DNA of 64,000 nt, taken from contig LR990064.1 of the NCBI GenBank assembly GCA_905147135.1, positions 11,488,001-11,552,000 of the forward strand. The letters run 5' to 3'. The translations under genes and the position numbers were made by a program. The notes under the pieces were generated by a model. That model did no database searches, had not been told where the DNA came from, and was given only the letters and a program-made list of their open reading frames with translations. This document shows positions 9,416 to 20,135 of the stretch, in pieces. Source of the DNA: Blastobasis lacticolella (Eukaryota > Arthropoda > Insecta > Lepidoptera > Blastobasidae). Numbering within the stretch: position 1 is the first letter of the stretch; each line of letters begins with the position of its first letter.

Positions 9416-11607
9416 AAAAACCTACATATATATGTACAATTTCAGTTCATTATTACCATTTATTCAAGTGTCGTACTCTTGTCGCTGACACAATAGTTAC
9501 ATCTCTCCATTGGCCACTTTTGCTTTTATTTCTTGATACAACACTCCCAGTTTCTCCTTCACTGGCTATGCATAACATGTTCTAGCTTTTCATCCATATT
9601 GTCTTCCAGCACACTGCTTGATTGGCAGAAAACTAGTAATATTTATATCACATTTACAAGTCACAACATTTATTCCCAAACTCCAACGGTGACGCAGTGC
9701 CGCCTTGTTAGTGACCTTACAGTAACCGATTCTAGTTTCGTCCACCGACCGCAGCGTGACCCGATCCAAAAGTTTCTACGAACCCTCCTCCCACCAGTCA
9801 CGAGTCGGCTTACTTGCTTATTGCACCGTTGCGACACGGCGACGGTCTTTGGAAAAAATTCTCGCTACTTGCAGTATAGTGGCTATGATCTCTAATGTCG
9901 CTTTGAAATGGTTCTATAAGAGGTTTGCGTTTGGTAATAGTTGGTTTGGTGGATTTTGATTGTTCTTCATTCAATTTGTGTGGGATCTGAAGGTCTTTAC
10001 TAGATACTTCTACTACATTTTATTTTGATCCTATTCACCGCCGTGTCTCTCTGTTAGTGGATTTGCCTTTTTATCTTGTTTCCTACAAAAGACACGAGTA
10101 TTTCGCGATCTTTATCAAAATCTTGCGTTTGACCGCAGCGAAACTTGACGGTTGTCTGTCCATCAAATTCGTCTTTGAAATAGCGATTATGCTATTTCTA
10201 AATAATACGCCGTACAGGTTCTTCTAGATATAATTCATGTGACAGACGGACGAAAACGTGACCTACATTTCTGAGAAAAAACATTGTTGTTAACTCTCAG
10301 ACTCGGATAATTATAAGGCTAACCTTTCCAAGACATGATAGCGAGTCGACAGTCAACTGACAGATTGCAAAATCTCTATTCAGTTACTATGTGTATTAAT
10401 AATGTTCTACAGAAAGCGAGGCGCTTTGGTATATAGTCAAACCTCGAATAATTTCTGACGATGCCGCAATTTCGTTGCGCTGGCGTTTGTCGAATTTACT
10501 GACAATTTGAGTAGGTCAGTAAGGCAGTGTGCCACAGGGTTCTGTTCTGCGTTTGGCTTCTGTTCCCAGTACCGTGGCTTTTGTTGTATGAATGTTTGAC
10601 GAAAGACCGATTCTTGGTATTGACTTCGGCTCGACGACCGGATTGTCCATTGCTGCAGTTGTTACCGAAGTATGGGAGGTTATGAAGTTATTAAGGCTTT
10701 TACTGTGTCAGTAGTTTCCTAATTAGGCAGTATCATTGAAATCGAAATGTTTTTTTTAACTAGGTCAATTGCATTCCTCGCTACTTAATCTCAGATATCG
10801 TGGCGCCAAGAGCATGATATCATCACATTTGTTAAGAAGGTACATAGTAACGACGTTTCGGATACGGTGAAAAGAATAGAATAGAAAAGTTTTATTACAT
10901 CGGCAAGACGCTATGACACGACACAAACAAAAAAAAATCTGGTATAAAAAATAGTAAATCCATCTAATACAACAGTTACACACATAAAATTAACAATTAG
11001 TCAATTACTTTTATGCCCATAGATTGGTCCAATGGCATCGTCCGAGTCGCGGCAGCCAGTGTAAAAGGACCCCACTCAGCATAATACTGTGACTAGTCCG
11101 ATTGACTAAGATACTCACTACCAATCTCCTTCTGCTCTTAGGCCTTGTCACGAAATTATAATACTGAATCCACCACTGAATTGTCCCACTTAAAAATTCA
11201 TCGCTGACTATGAAAACTGCACACTTTGCGGTTGCCAAACCGAATTGTGGCACCTACTTAAGCCAGCCTTGACCTAGTGCTGTGTGAAACTGAATCCCAC
11301 TCGGGGAGGCCTCTACTGAATGAGCTGTGTTTATTGCTTTGGACATTTCTAGTGTAATTCTTAAATTTATATCATCCAATTCTAAACTGTTGTATATTTC
11401 AAGAGTCTTGCTCATGGGTTATTTTGTGTCTACAAATATGTGTCTATAAACAAGAATAGAAAGCGATGTAATACAAAAGCGTAGTAATGGAATTTGTATG
11501 GCTGATCTAGTTATAGAGCAACCACTTGAAAACATATATTCGACTTTAATACTATATACTCTCCCCGCACTACTATTCCAAACCATTAAAATTGACACCG
11601 AAACACA

Positions 11608-11660
11608 AATTTTACGTCATTCGGTAGGCAACCAGGCAAGCGGGCCACCACCAGACACGA
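11608..11660 (-). mobile_element. Short LINE-type tail remnant
   Basis: ATTCGGTAGGCAACCAGGCA and GCGGGCCACC are the reverse complement of the last ~45 bp of the LINE A/family T tail. Nothing else of the element is recognisable. Confidence 0.5.
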
Positions 11661-13032
11661 TTGAGTTCCCAATTCTCATCCAAATCCGAAAGGCAATCAT
11701 GCAATCGACATGCACGCACCGAAAATATGTCACCGCACACCTTGGGCTCCATCCGGTCTCGGCAAACAGGTCGTATTAATTGTGAACGATTAACAATGCT
11801 CGCTCGCTTTCCGCCAGGTAGCTTACGACACCGGCGTACCGGTGAGACGTTTACGCCATTTTGATTCATGGCCCGCTGTGGCACAGTGCGCACGAGAGCG
11901 GTGGGTTAGCTTCGTACTGTTAGAGTTAGGTAGCGGTTCGATGCATTCGTGTGTAGACTGATGTTGCGGATGTCTGTGTACAGATGGTGATTTACCATTA
12001 GGCGACACGCTTGCTCGTTCACGTGCACGTCAAGTAGATGCATAGAGCTTGTACAGGGCAGGTCTCAAATAATATGCAGCTCCTAATGGTACCTATGAGA
12101 GACGAATAGCAAACTTAACGGAACAGTCTCGGGAACCAATTTGCATCCCGTGACGCTATATTATTATTATTATTAGAAATAGAAAAAAATGTGTACATAT
12201 ACTCAGCGACCAGTTCTTATGAGTACAGTAAATTGTTAAATAAATAAATAATCTTGGCCTCCGAACCCAAAAGACGCCGTGCCGATCCTGAACGGATTCC
12301 CTCCATATCACATTCGAAACAACGAATGATTTTACTAAAATTCCCAACCTCAAGTCAAGTTAATTAACGTCAGATGGTCAGAGTCACTCTTATTGCACCG
12401 TTGTTGAACACTGACCGCTCGTAATTTTTTGAAGGACTCCACCGAGAGACATTTTGAGACTAAACGATCTTACCGCTTTTCCCACTCACTGTGACTACGA
12501 AGATCGAGGTCGCCCCACCGCGTAGTAACAATAAAATGCCAATTACCGTCAATTTTGTGTCGATCTAATGGAGTGGCCCAAATGAGACCTCGCGCTAATG
12601 TTGTTACCGCAATGCACTGATTGATTGGCCTCTCGGAAGATTCCAGTTTCGGCGGTAGGTTCAAGGTTTCTGTCCTCTTGGTACCGTTTTTTTTATTTAT
12701 TTTTTTAATTAGTCTATCTAGGCATTTGACCGCCATCTCACCTGGTGGTGACGATGCGACCATGGGAATGCGGGGATGGGGTATGGATTGCAAATTTCGT
12801 CGGAACTATGTTGTTGTATCTATTAAGGATCTGGCTGTAGTTTGTAGAGGTGTCTCTGATTTTAAAATACGAAAGACTGCAAACCGTTTTTGATGATTCA
12901 TGATAACTGAGTTCGCAACGGTATAGTTGTGACGGATTTTTATTGTAGTTAAATTAAGTCTAATGTGTGCTATGCCATAAAAATTTGCATGACGATGGAA
13001 ATAAGTTGTTTTCCCTTTTGCCATCTACACAT

Positions 13033-13245
13033 AGTAAAAAACAAAGTAACTTCCCGCCGTCTGTCCCTATGTATCTATGAGTGTATCTATGTACGCTTAG
13101 ATCTTTTAAACTACGCAACGGATTTCAATGCGGTTTTAAACAATACATAGAGAGATTCTTGAGGAAGGTTTATAAGCAAGAATAAAGGGTAGATAGGGGT
13201 AAAGTTGATGTATGCGAAGGCAAACGCGCCGGGTCCACTAGTTTA
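13033..13245 (-). repeat. Dispersed repeat family C, copy 1
   Basis: On the plus strand it reads TCCCGCCGTCTGTCCCTATG, then CTACGCAACGGATTTCAATG, then GGTTTATAAGCAAGAA, and ends GGGTCCACTAGT. It is the reverse complement of the copies at 17944-18172 and 45999-46187. A further copy lies at 39675-39790 (-), and one interrupted by a hAT-like element at 18763-18809 plus 20034-20135. I recognise this type as common in lepidopteran genomes, but its class is not settled from this sequence. Confidence 0.75.
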
Positions 13246-13614
13246 CAATAAGGCATAAAACTACGCCGTCACCCATAAGCTCGTTCGGTTAAACCAAAAA
13301 ACGTAGCAGCATTATAACACAGCGCCTAATAGCTCCAATTAAATCTAATACGGTTGATCTTGGATCGGGGCTGGCGAAAAACATCTGGGTCGCCATAGTC
13401 TTTGACCCAGATACCCCCGCGGCGAACGAGAGCATTCGCTGATTTCATATTCGAGTGGGCTATTTATGGTGAGGCGTGTCTTGTGAAAGTGTGAACCCTT
13501 GCGGTGTTGGTCGTCATTGTTGTCGGCAGCCGTGCTTTTTCGTCTTCCTCCGTTATGGAGGTCACAGAAATGAGTCGAAATCGAATGCGTGCGCATCATT
13601 GTTTCATCTCGTGC

Positions 13615-13912
13615 ACGAGGGCCCAGGGTCCGCCTTGATCAGGGTCTAGGATTTGGCAGATCAGATAATTACAGTGGAGCGACTGCTTTCTGACCTCCGT
13701 GACCCTGCTACCAGGGGAGTCTGACCAGATTGGATCATGGTTTCAAATTCAGTCGCCTAAATGTGCACGTTTTTCCCTCACCGTAAGAGCATCGGTTAGC
13801 ATTCGACTAATGTACATTCAGAAAAGAGTAACTGGCACATGACCGCAGTGGGATTCGAACCCGGTACCTCTCGCTTACGAGTCGAATACCTTACCACTCG
13901 GTCACCGACGCA
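13615..13912 (-). mobile_element. tRNA-derived SINE family 2, longest copy
   Basis: Read on the minus strand: head GCGTCGGTGACCGAGTGG, box B GGGTTCGAATCCCACTGCGG, then the body through CTCTTACGGTGAGGGAAA, CATGATCCAATCTGGTCAG and GATCTGCCAAATCCTAGA. This copy shows that the body fragments at 38735-38890, 53871-53960, 60272-60350 and 60597-60795 belong to the same family and are 5' truncated. The family is therefore about 300 bp or more. Confidence 0.85.
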
Positions 13913-13956
13913 CATCATTATTTACCTATAGTAATATGATAATGTTGGGACATGGC

Positions 13957-14598
13957 TTACGCAATAACTGATACGAGCGATTCCTTGTAGTAATGTTCCC
14001 GGGTCACGGTTCTGTCTCGATTTATTTCTATGTATAAGCCTGAAAACAAGTTTATCGTCTCCTCGCCTTTCCTTATTGTGTCGTCAGTAGTGTTTGTATA
14101 TAGTTTGTACAGGTAGGACGATGTCCACTGTAATAGGCCTCCCCCAAGCTTTCTCGGGGACTTGCGTGCATTGGCAACCCAATCCTCCTGATATTCAGTT
14201 AGGGATGATGGCTTACGCTTGGAAGACATTTTACCAGCACTAGACGCTTCCATTCCTGTTTTTTTAAAGTATTGTAGACTACCCATCTGATTATGTAAAT
14301 AGCGACTTAATGTTTCATAGAGTTTTCTAGTGTTTACTGTTATAAACGTTACCAGAAAATGGAACAAATTGATTTTGTTTTCGTAGTCGTGCTTTATATT
14401 TTCGACATCCAACATTGCGGTCAACAGACCAAGCGTAGAGGTTATAATTATTGCTGGGGTGAAATCGAATATTCCGAAGTCATTAAACTGCCTATCAAGG
14501 GGTCGTGTTTCGTAATAAAGATTATTTACGTATTTGGAAACCTTTCTAGGTTCCTTTTTTATTGTGTCATCGTGATCCATTCTAGGATCATTTATCAA
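13957..14598 (-). CDS. Unassigned 213-codon open frame, probably not a gene
   Basis: This is an uninterrupted minus-strand frame starting at an ATG, longer than most in the window outside repeats. I do not recognise a family. The N-terminal part is charged (DHDDTIKKEPRK), then comes a hydrophobic patch (FTPAIIITSTLGLLTAML), then a basic stretch. The segment around 14120-14185 (LGGGLLQWTSS in translation) resembles the CTTGGGGGAGGCCTA...CAGTGGAC 3' end common to lepidopteran LINEs, so part of the frame is probably repeat-derived. No splice partners or promoter are evident. It lies inside the 13.2 kb kinase intron, antisense to it, next to a SINE 2 copy. Confidence 0.15.
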   Translation of the reverse strand: MINDPRMDHDDTIKKEPRKVSKYVNNLYYETRPLDRQFNDFGIFDFTPAIIITSTLGLLTAMLDVENIKHDYENKINLFHFLVTFITVNTRKLYETLSRYLHNQMGSLQYFKKTGMEASSAGKMSSKRKPSSLTEYQEDWVANARKSPRKLGGGLLQWTSSYLYKLYTNTTDDTIRKGEETINLFSGLYIEINRDRTVTREHYYKESLVSVIA

Positions 14599-15934
14599 TA
14601 ATTCTCTAGTAGACCTTATGATTAATATTACTCTGATTTAAAATTGAATGTAAATAAAAATATTGCAAGTAAGAGTCTTTAGAAATTCACACGTGAGTGG
14701 AATGCAACGTCATGACAGTTTTGTTTGAAAAACGAACGGGTAATTACAAGATTCCACGCCGACATAACTTCCAGCAAGGCCTCTTAAGAAATAGACGAAG
14801 ACGAAACACGTGAATCGAGAAACAATCAACAGAGTCAATCTATTTAATTGCATACATCTGTGAGATCTAAACGTTGGCAAGACAGTAATAACTACCTTAA
14901 ACCCTAATACTAACAATGCACATTTGCCAGCGAACATTACGACACGGCTTCAAGTCTGCAATCTAACCAGGTGATCTCAGTGCCTAATTGTTGTAATAAA
15001 ACAAATCCAGAACTAGGCCACAGTTATGAGGGGTACGTCCGAACGCTTTTTGCGGGGTAGCAATTAACCAAGCATACAATGAGGGTATTATATTTGTATA
15101 ACTGTGAAGTTGATATTGATCTTCGTAATTGTTGTTTATACTGCTTGCTTATTAAAACTTTGCGAGGTCGAACGGGGTTAATTGATAATGGTGAGGTACG
15201 TGCATTTGGCCAGTTGAAGTCGTGGTTGGATGAGATTTTTAGGACGTCGCCTTCGTTGGTTATAAAGAAATTAATTTTGCTATTGTATATTGCCTTTACA
15301 CATAAAGTTCAGTCGAACCGCAAGAAACGCTGAGGCGTTTCCTCTCGTTCCGATGTGCACTTGTAAGCTGCGCATGACAGTTTGATTCACGGTAGGAACC
15401 GTTAGACGGACCGACGGTCTATCCTCGGTTCGAAACGCAGTCTCAGGTGCGCAATCCGAACTTTACCGTGTAAAAGTCGCTGAAATCGTTGACAATTCGA
15501 ACTGCAGGCAGGCAGGAATCACGGATTTATCCGCAATCTAAACCGTGGCCACCTTTGATCGTAATTAGTGCATGACTGAATTGAAGTTTGTAGATTTTTG
15601 ACATTTGTGATAACCTATTTAAGTTTTAATCGCAATATATATTATTCAAATATTACGCACTATTCTTTCTTTATATAAAATTATTAATTATTTTGTTAAT
15701 AGATTATCTACCATTCTAAATTTGTACGCGGAAAGGCAGGTCACTGCCGAGCACATGTACACAATAAAATGTAACATCCATATTACCTGTGAAACAGTTT
15801 GATCGGCGGTAGCAACCGACGGACGGACCTATCTTCGTATATCCTCGGTTCGGATCGCAGCCCGAACTTTACTGTGTAAATGCTTATGACGACTTCAAAG
15901 AAGACTAACGAACCTCTATCCCCCTTGCCCACAG

Positions 15935-16050
15935 ATTACGTAGCCGGTGGCGAGCTCTTCACTCACCTCTACCAAAGGGAGCACTTTCACGAGAGCGAAG
16001 TGCGGATATACATCGCGGAGATCATACTCGCGCTTGAGCAGCTGCACAAG
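15935..16050 (+). CDS. JIL-1: JIL-1/MSK-like kinase, exon c (hinge to helix E)
   Basis: This 116-nt exon encodes YVAGGELFTHLYQREHF and SEVRIYIAEIILALEQLHK, which covers the hinge and helices D and E of the N-terminal kinase domain. GGELFTHL and the EIxLALEQLHK helix are diagnostic for MSK-type kinases; RSKs have GGDLFTRL at the first position. The acceptor is an AG ending at 15934 after a C/T-rich tract; the donor is GTGAGT at 16051. The first two bases complete an Asp codon started by exon b, and the exon ends on a full codon. Confidence 0.93.
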
Positions 16051-16084
16051 GTGAGTACTCGATCTACATCATTATCATATTAGT

Positions 16085-16215
16085 CGAAAGACGCCTACCG
16101 CTGGCCTAGTCTAGAGATCTCCACGGCGGTCGGTCCTGTGCCTTCCGCATCCAGCATGCATCCGCATGATACCTGCGATCTTTACCAGGTCTTTGGTCCA
16201 CCTTGTGGGTGTTGT
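16085..16215. repeat. Dispersed repeat fragment, shared with 58765-58865
   Basis: CGGTCGGTCCTGTGCC, TCCGCATCCAGC and GCGATCTTTACCAGG occur in the same order at 58765-58865. There they are preceded by GACGCCCACTGCTGGACATA, a motif typical of lepidopteran LINE 3' regions. The strand and limits are not clear. Confidence 0.6.
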
Positions 16216-16230
16216 CCACTCGATCTACAC

Positions 16231-16439
16231 GGGGGTCTCAAAAGGCTACATTAGCGTTTCATATTATGATTCGTAATAATTTGTCACAAACTTATCTTTA
16301 GCGTCGCTGTCGTTGACATTGACATGACAATTTAATATGGCGTCTCTTAGTTTCAGTTTTGGCCATTAGATCAGATAAGTTTGTGGCACTCTAATATGAA
16401 TCATAATATGAAACGCTAATGTGGTCTGCATAAACCCCC
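16231..16439. mobile_element. Foldback MITE with ~70-bp terminal inverted repeats
   Basis: The left end GGGGGTCTCAAAAGGC runs into ACATTAGCGTTTCATATTAT, CACAAACTTATCT. The right end is its inverted counterpart, closing in ATGAAACGCTAATGTGG...AAACCCCC. The inner ~50 bp of each arm match closely, while the outermost ~15 bp differ more. The spacer is about 70 bp, with no coding capacity. A clean target duplication could not be identified, so the superfamily is open. Confidence 0.8.
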
Positions 16440-16628
16440 TTTTAGTAAAAATACACTTTGTAGTCTTCTCTATGCATTAATCAACGCCAAAGTGACAAAT
16501 CTGTTGCTATCCGGGGCAACCATAGCTTCTCAGGTCTCCTTCGGGACTTTCATGAAAACGGCAGGTTTAGACATTTATTTCCCATATATCCAGGGAGCTT
16601 GTCTGGCTAGTATCTATAACTATACTAA

Positions 16629-16871
<243 letters not shown>

Positions 16872-16889
16872 TAACATTTTTTTCTACCG

Positions 16890-17070
16890 TCATAGGATAT
16901 ACATGGATAGACCAAGATCTCTCAGCCAAAGTGTTACCTTCAAGAAGTATATTAGAGGTCTCATTAGAGCCGAGCAACGCATTTGTAGCGCCTCTAGTGT
17001 TGCTGATGGCCATAGGCAGTGGCGAGTCTTTTCATCAAGCGTCACACTTGCCTGTTTGTCTGCCGTAAAA
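16890..17070 (+). mobile_element. LINE A 3' end, old diverged copy
   Basis: AAGTATATTAGAGGTCTCAT, GTGTTGCTGATGGCCATAGG and CTTGCCTGTTTGTCTGCCGT align with the LINE A tail. There are many substitutions and deletions, so it is an old copy. It begins ~45 bp after the donor of the exon ending at 16844. Confidence 0.8.
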
Positions 17071-17943
17071 AGGTTGATTCAATAGGCAAAACTAAGTCCG
17101 CCGCGATTCTTGTTTATAGACACATAGTTTTGCTCCAAAGGCAGCATAGCTACGTGATTTCGTTCTAGAACGTTTGCCCTGAATTTGAATTTGGTTGCTA
17201 ACTTATTATTGCTTCGTTGCGATATCAGGTGTCCAGAGTGCAGATTCACTCTTAGCTTAAAATATACGTCATTCTTAATTGCATTGTACATTACGCTTGC
17301 AAATTATCCACTTATGTGTCCGGCTTCTATATCCGGTTCTATTATGGGGACACTATAATTTGTTACATTGCTGTCATAGAAAATCTCCATAATAATGTAG
17401 TCATTAAGTGTTCAATAAAGTTCATCAATACAATTGTATTGAATACAGGGCATCGGGTCACGTCGCTGCATATGGGATTCTGCTGATCTAAGCGAGTGAA
17501 GGGCGCAAGTTAAAAGTGATTGTATGTGGGCGGCCCAAGATATATTTTGCAACGTCAGTTACCCACTTTTGATAAATACGACCGTAAACAGATACGGCGG
17601 TGATGAGTCACAGAGATATTGTGTTTGCGAGGATTTCTCGTTAGCAGAGCCAGAAGGCAGTCGTTTATCCAGTGATGGCACTATCTATGCATGGTTATCG
17701 ACAATTATTATTTTCCATTATTGTGGCAACGTGACTGACTAGTTATCGGTTACTGCCTAGTTCAAGTTCAAGAGGCGTCCTACATTTAGTTGGGATTTTG
17801 TTCATTGTTGTTTAAGGGTATAGCTAGCTCTCTTCTAGGTAGCTAGGTGTCTAGACACCTTCATAGCTCATTTACCGTATTAAAGGACGTAGGCATAAAC
17901 ATAAATGATGTAGTCATGGAGTATGAACGGACATTAGACATTA

Positions 17944-18172
17944 GGACTGGTGGACCCTTCGTTCGCGTACACCTACTTTACAGCTACCTACCCTTTTTTC
18001 TTGCTTATAAACCTTCCTTTTGAATCACTCTATCTATTGTTGAAAACCGCATTAAATCCATTGCGTAGTTTAAAAAATCTAAGCGTACATAGATACATGA
18101 GGACAGACGGCGGTAAGCGACTTTGTTTTAAACTATGTATAGATATTTGTTCGGTCGTCCATTACAAAAATA
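17944..18172 (+). repeat. Dispersed repeat family C, copy 2
   Basis: GGACCCTTCGTTCGCGTACA, TTTTTCTTGCTTATAAACCT, GAAAACCGCATTAAATCCAT and GACAGACGGCGGTAAGCGAC match the copy at 45999-46187 in order. Confidence 0.75.
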
Positions 18173-18652
18173 CCTTGAGATTCATAACAAAACAACATGA
18201 AAGAATAAAACGGAAACATATTCTTTACTCCTCTGATTACACTAATTTGAAATAGCCTCATTATTAATTAGTGTATTCTTTTGCCAATTTAGAACACGGC
18301 CACGCCTCGTTTGTAAAACCGGCCAAACTCCTCAACGTTTTGTTGTCTTAAATATTGTCAAGTCACAAGATGTATGTGAAATTTCACACACGAAAGAATG
18401 GCTATTAATCGGATTAATCCCTGTTTTGATGTCTTAATGTTGTGACAGCGTTAGTTCTGAGTTATGAGGTCACAGAGTCCGAGAATTCGGTGTAATACGA
18501 AGAAATGTCACGAGGCAATAAATTAATATATTTTATCGTTAAACAAATATCCCTGTAACTCTGCGAACGTCATTTCATGCAGAATAACAATAACGAAAAC
18601 GTTATGGATGAAGTTTAGGTGTGTCCCTTGCCTGTGTCTTGTAAGGTTCAAG

Positions 18653-18674
18653 CTCTCTCTCTCTCTCTCTCTCT
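18653..18674. repeat. (CT)11 microsatellite
   Basis: An uninterrupted CT dinucleotide run of about 22 bp. Confidence 0.95.
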
Positions 18675-18762
18675 GTTGAATTACATCAAACAAATTAATA
18701 TACTAGTTTAGTCGTGTCAAGGTCTTAAACAGATTACATGTTTTTTTTTATCATTTACCAAG

Positions 18763-18809
18763 GACTAGCGACCCGCACCAGCTTCGCACGGGTAACCTTA
18801 ACAAATTAT
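18763..18809 (+). repeat. Repeat family C, left part of an interrupted copy
   Basis: CTAGCGACCCGCACCAGCTT followed by CGCACGGGTAACCTTAACAAATTAT. It continues, after the hAT-like insertion, at 20042 with ACACCTCGTGAATCATTCTG. Its last 8 bases are the insertion's target duplication. Confidence 0.75.
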
Positions 18810-20033
18810 TAGAGATGAAACGGATAGTTGTTTGGCCGGATACCGGATACCGGATATCCGGCCAGCGTATAAGCCGGATAGCCGGATATCCGGCGGCCGG
18901 ATATTTAGCAGGACATCGTGTCTGAACAAGTTTGTGCAAGCTGTGATAGCGGGCTAGAGAATTAGATGACTGTATGTGTTTGAGTGATATCATTAGTCAT
19001 AGTTCAATGTGATTACTTTTAACGTTGTACTTAACAATTATTCCCACCTAGGACAGATTCGAAGTCGAAATACGGGCGTACATAAGTCTCCATAATAGTG
19101 GAGCACATTCAGTCAATCCTACCTCTAAATAGAGAGAAATGTGTATTTTTAATACAGTATTATATACCTGTATTGACTTTGGAAAAATGATTAAATATAA
19201 CATTATTAAAATACACAACACTTGCCAAAACTACATACGACAGAAATTAGCATGTTACGCTGGTCAGCGGGTATCACCCGGTAGGACAAAGTATGTAATG
19301 TCCACATTCGTTGAAGTTACAAAGTCACACACATCCTCGAGATAGTTATTAAAATCTGAATGCAATGGAATGGGCATGTGCTTCGTCGCCCCACAGACCA
19401 CCATGGTGCAAGTAGCCCTAGATTTGCCGATGAAGACGTCCTTCGCAAAAGACCCCTCGCCACCTGGCATTGTGGTCCAACAGGACCTGAAGGAAGGACA
19501 ACATTATTGACGCCGCTACTGCTCAAATAAGAAAAATATAGAAAGCAGATAAGGAGAGCTATCCCCAGATAAAGGAGGGAAAAGGCGTAAGGCTCCCAGC
19601 CACAGTGTTTCCTTTGGACTATGACATGGGATCGTTCAAAAGGTATATTAGAGGTCTCTTCAGAGGCGGGCAACGCATTAGTGACTCCCCTGGTGTTGCT
19701 GATGTCCATAGGCGGCGGTGACCACTTTCCATCCGTGGCCCACTTGCCTGTTTGTCTGCCGTATAACATTAAAAAAAAAATATTATTGAAAAATATTTTT
19801 TAACCAAACCTGCCAAATAAACAATAACAGTACAGGAGGGACATAATCAACAGTGCTTTCATTAATATTTATTTGGGACGACTTATTTCTACGCTTTAAT
19901 GGACTTTTAATACATTTATCACTATCCGGTATCCGGCCGGATATTAACACACTATCCGGTATCCGGCCGGATAGTAAATTAAGGCCGGATAGGCCGGATA
20001 CCGGATAGTAACCGGATATCCGTTTCATCTCTA
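18810..20033. mobile_element. Non-autonomous hAT-like element, 1,224 bp, 8-bp target duplication
   Basis: The element begins TAGAGATGAAACGGATA and ends with the exact inverse, TATCCGTTTCATCTCTA (17-bp perfect inverted ends). CAAATTAT flanks it at 18802-18809 and 20034-20041. An 8-bp duplication with TAGAGATG-type ends fits the hAT superfamily. Both ends carry clustered CCGGATA/TATCCGG subterminal repeats (about 18820-18905 and 19920-20015), which hAT transposases often require. There is no transposase. The interior includes a LINE A tail (19591-19780), itself a later insertion. Confidence 0.85.
19591..19780 (+). mobile_element. LINE A 3' end nested in the hAT-like element
   Basis: GGCTCCCAGCCACAGTGTTT through TGTCTGCCGTATAACATT plus a poly-A. 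It is close to the copies at 32.5-33.2 kb and 6.8-7.0 kb, so it is relatively young. Confidence 0.9.
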
Positions 20034-20041
20034 CAAATTAT

Positions 20042-20135
20042 ACACCTCGTGAATCATTCTGTCTATTGGTGAAAACCGCATTAAAATCCGGTCAGTGGTT
20101 TTCGAGTATATCGCGAACAGACAGACAGACGCGGC
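20042..20135 (+). repeat. Repeat family C, right part of the interrupted copy
   Basis: ACACCTCGTGAATCATTCTG, GGTGAAAACCGCATTAAAAT and ACAGACAGACAGACGCGGCG continue the family after the hAT-like insertion. Confidence 0.7.

Larger units (their letters stand above)
2772..15934 (+). other. JIL-1: Intron of JIL-1/MSK-like gene (13,163 bp, phase 1)
   Basis: The GTGAGT donor is at 2772 and the acceptor follows a CCCCCTTGCCCACAG-type tract ending at 15934. The intron is mostly mobile-element debris: SINE 1 copies (2828-3084, 3549-3771), SINE 2 copies (5741-5908, 13615-13912), a LINE A tail (6779-6997), repeats R, G, F and C, and simple repeats. The stretches 3800-5700, 5910-6660, 9420-11600 and 14600-15900 are AT-rich and carry no feature I recognise. 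One unassigned minus-strand open frame lies at 13957-14598. CpG-richer patches occur near 5380-5450 and 8390-8530. Confidence 0.85.

Noticed and set aside
18820..18905. CCGGATA arrays as telomeric or centromeric satellite
   Set aside because: They are confined to the two ends of an element with defined inverted ends and an 8-bp duplication, so they are subterminal repeats of that element.
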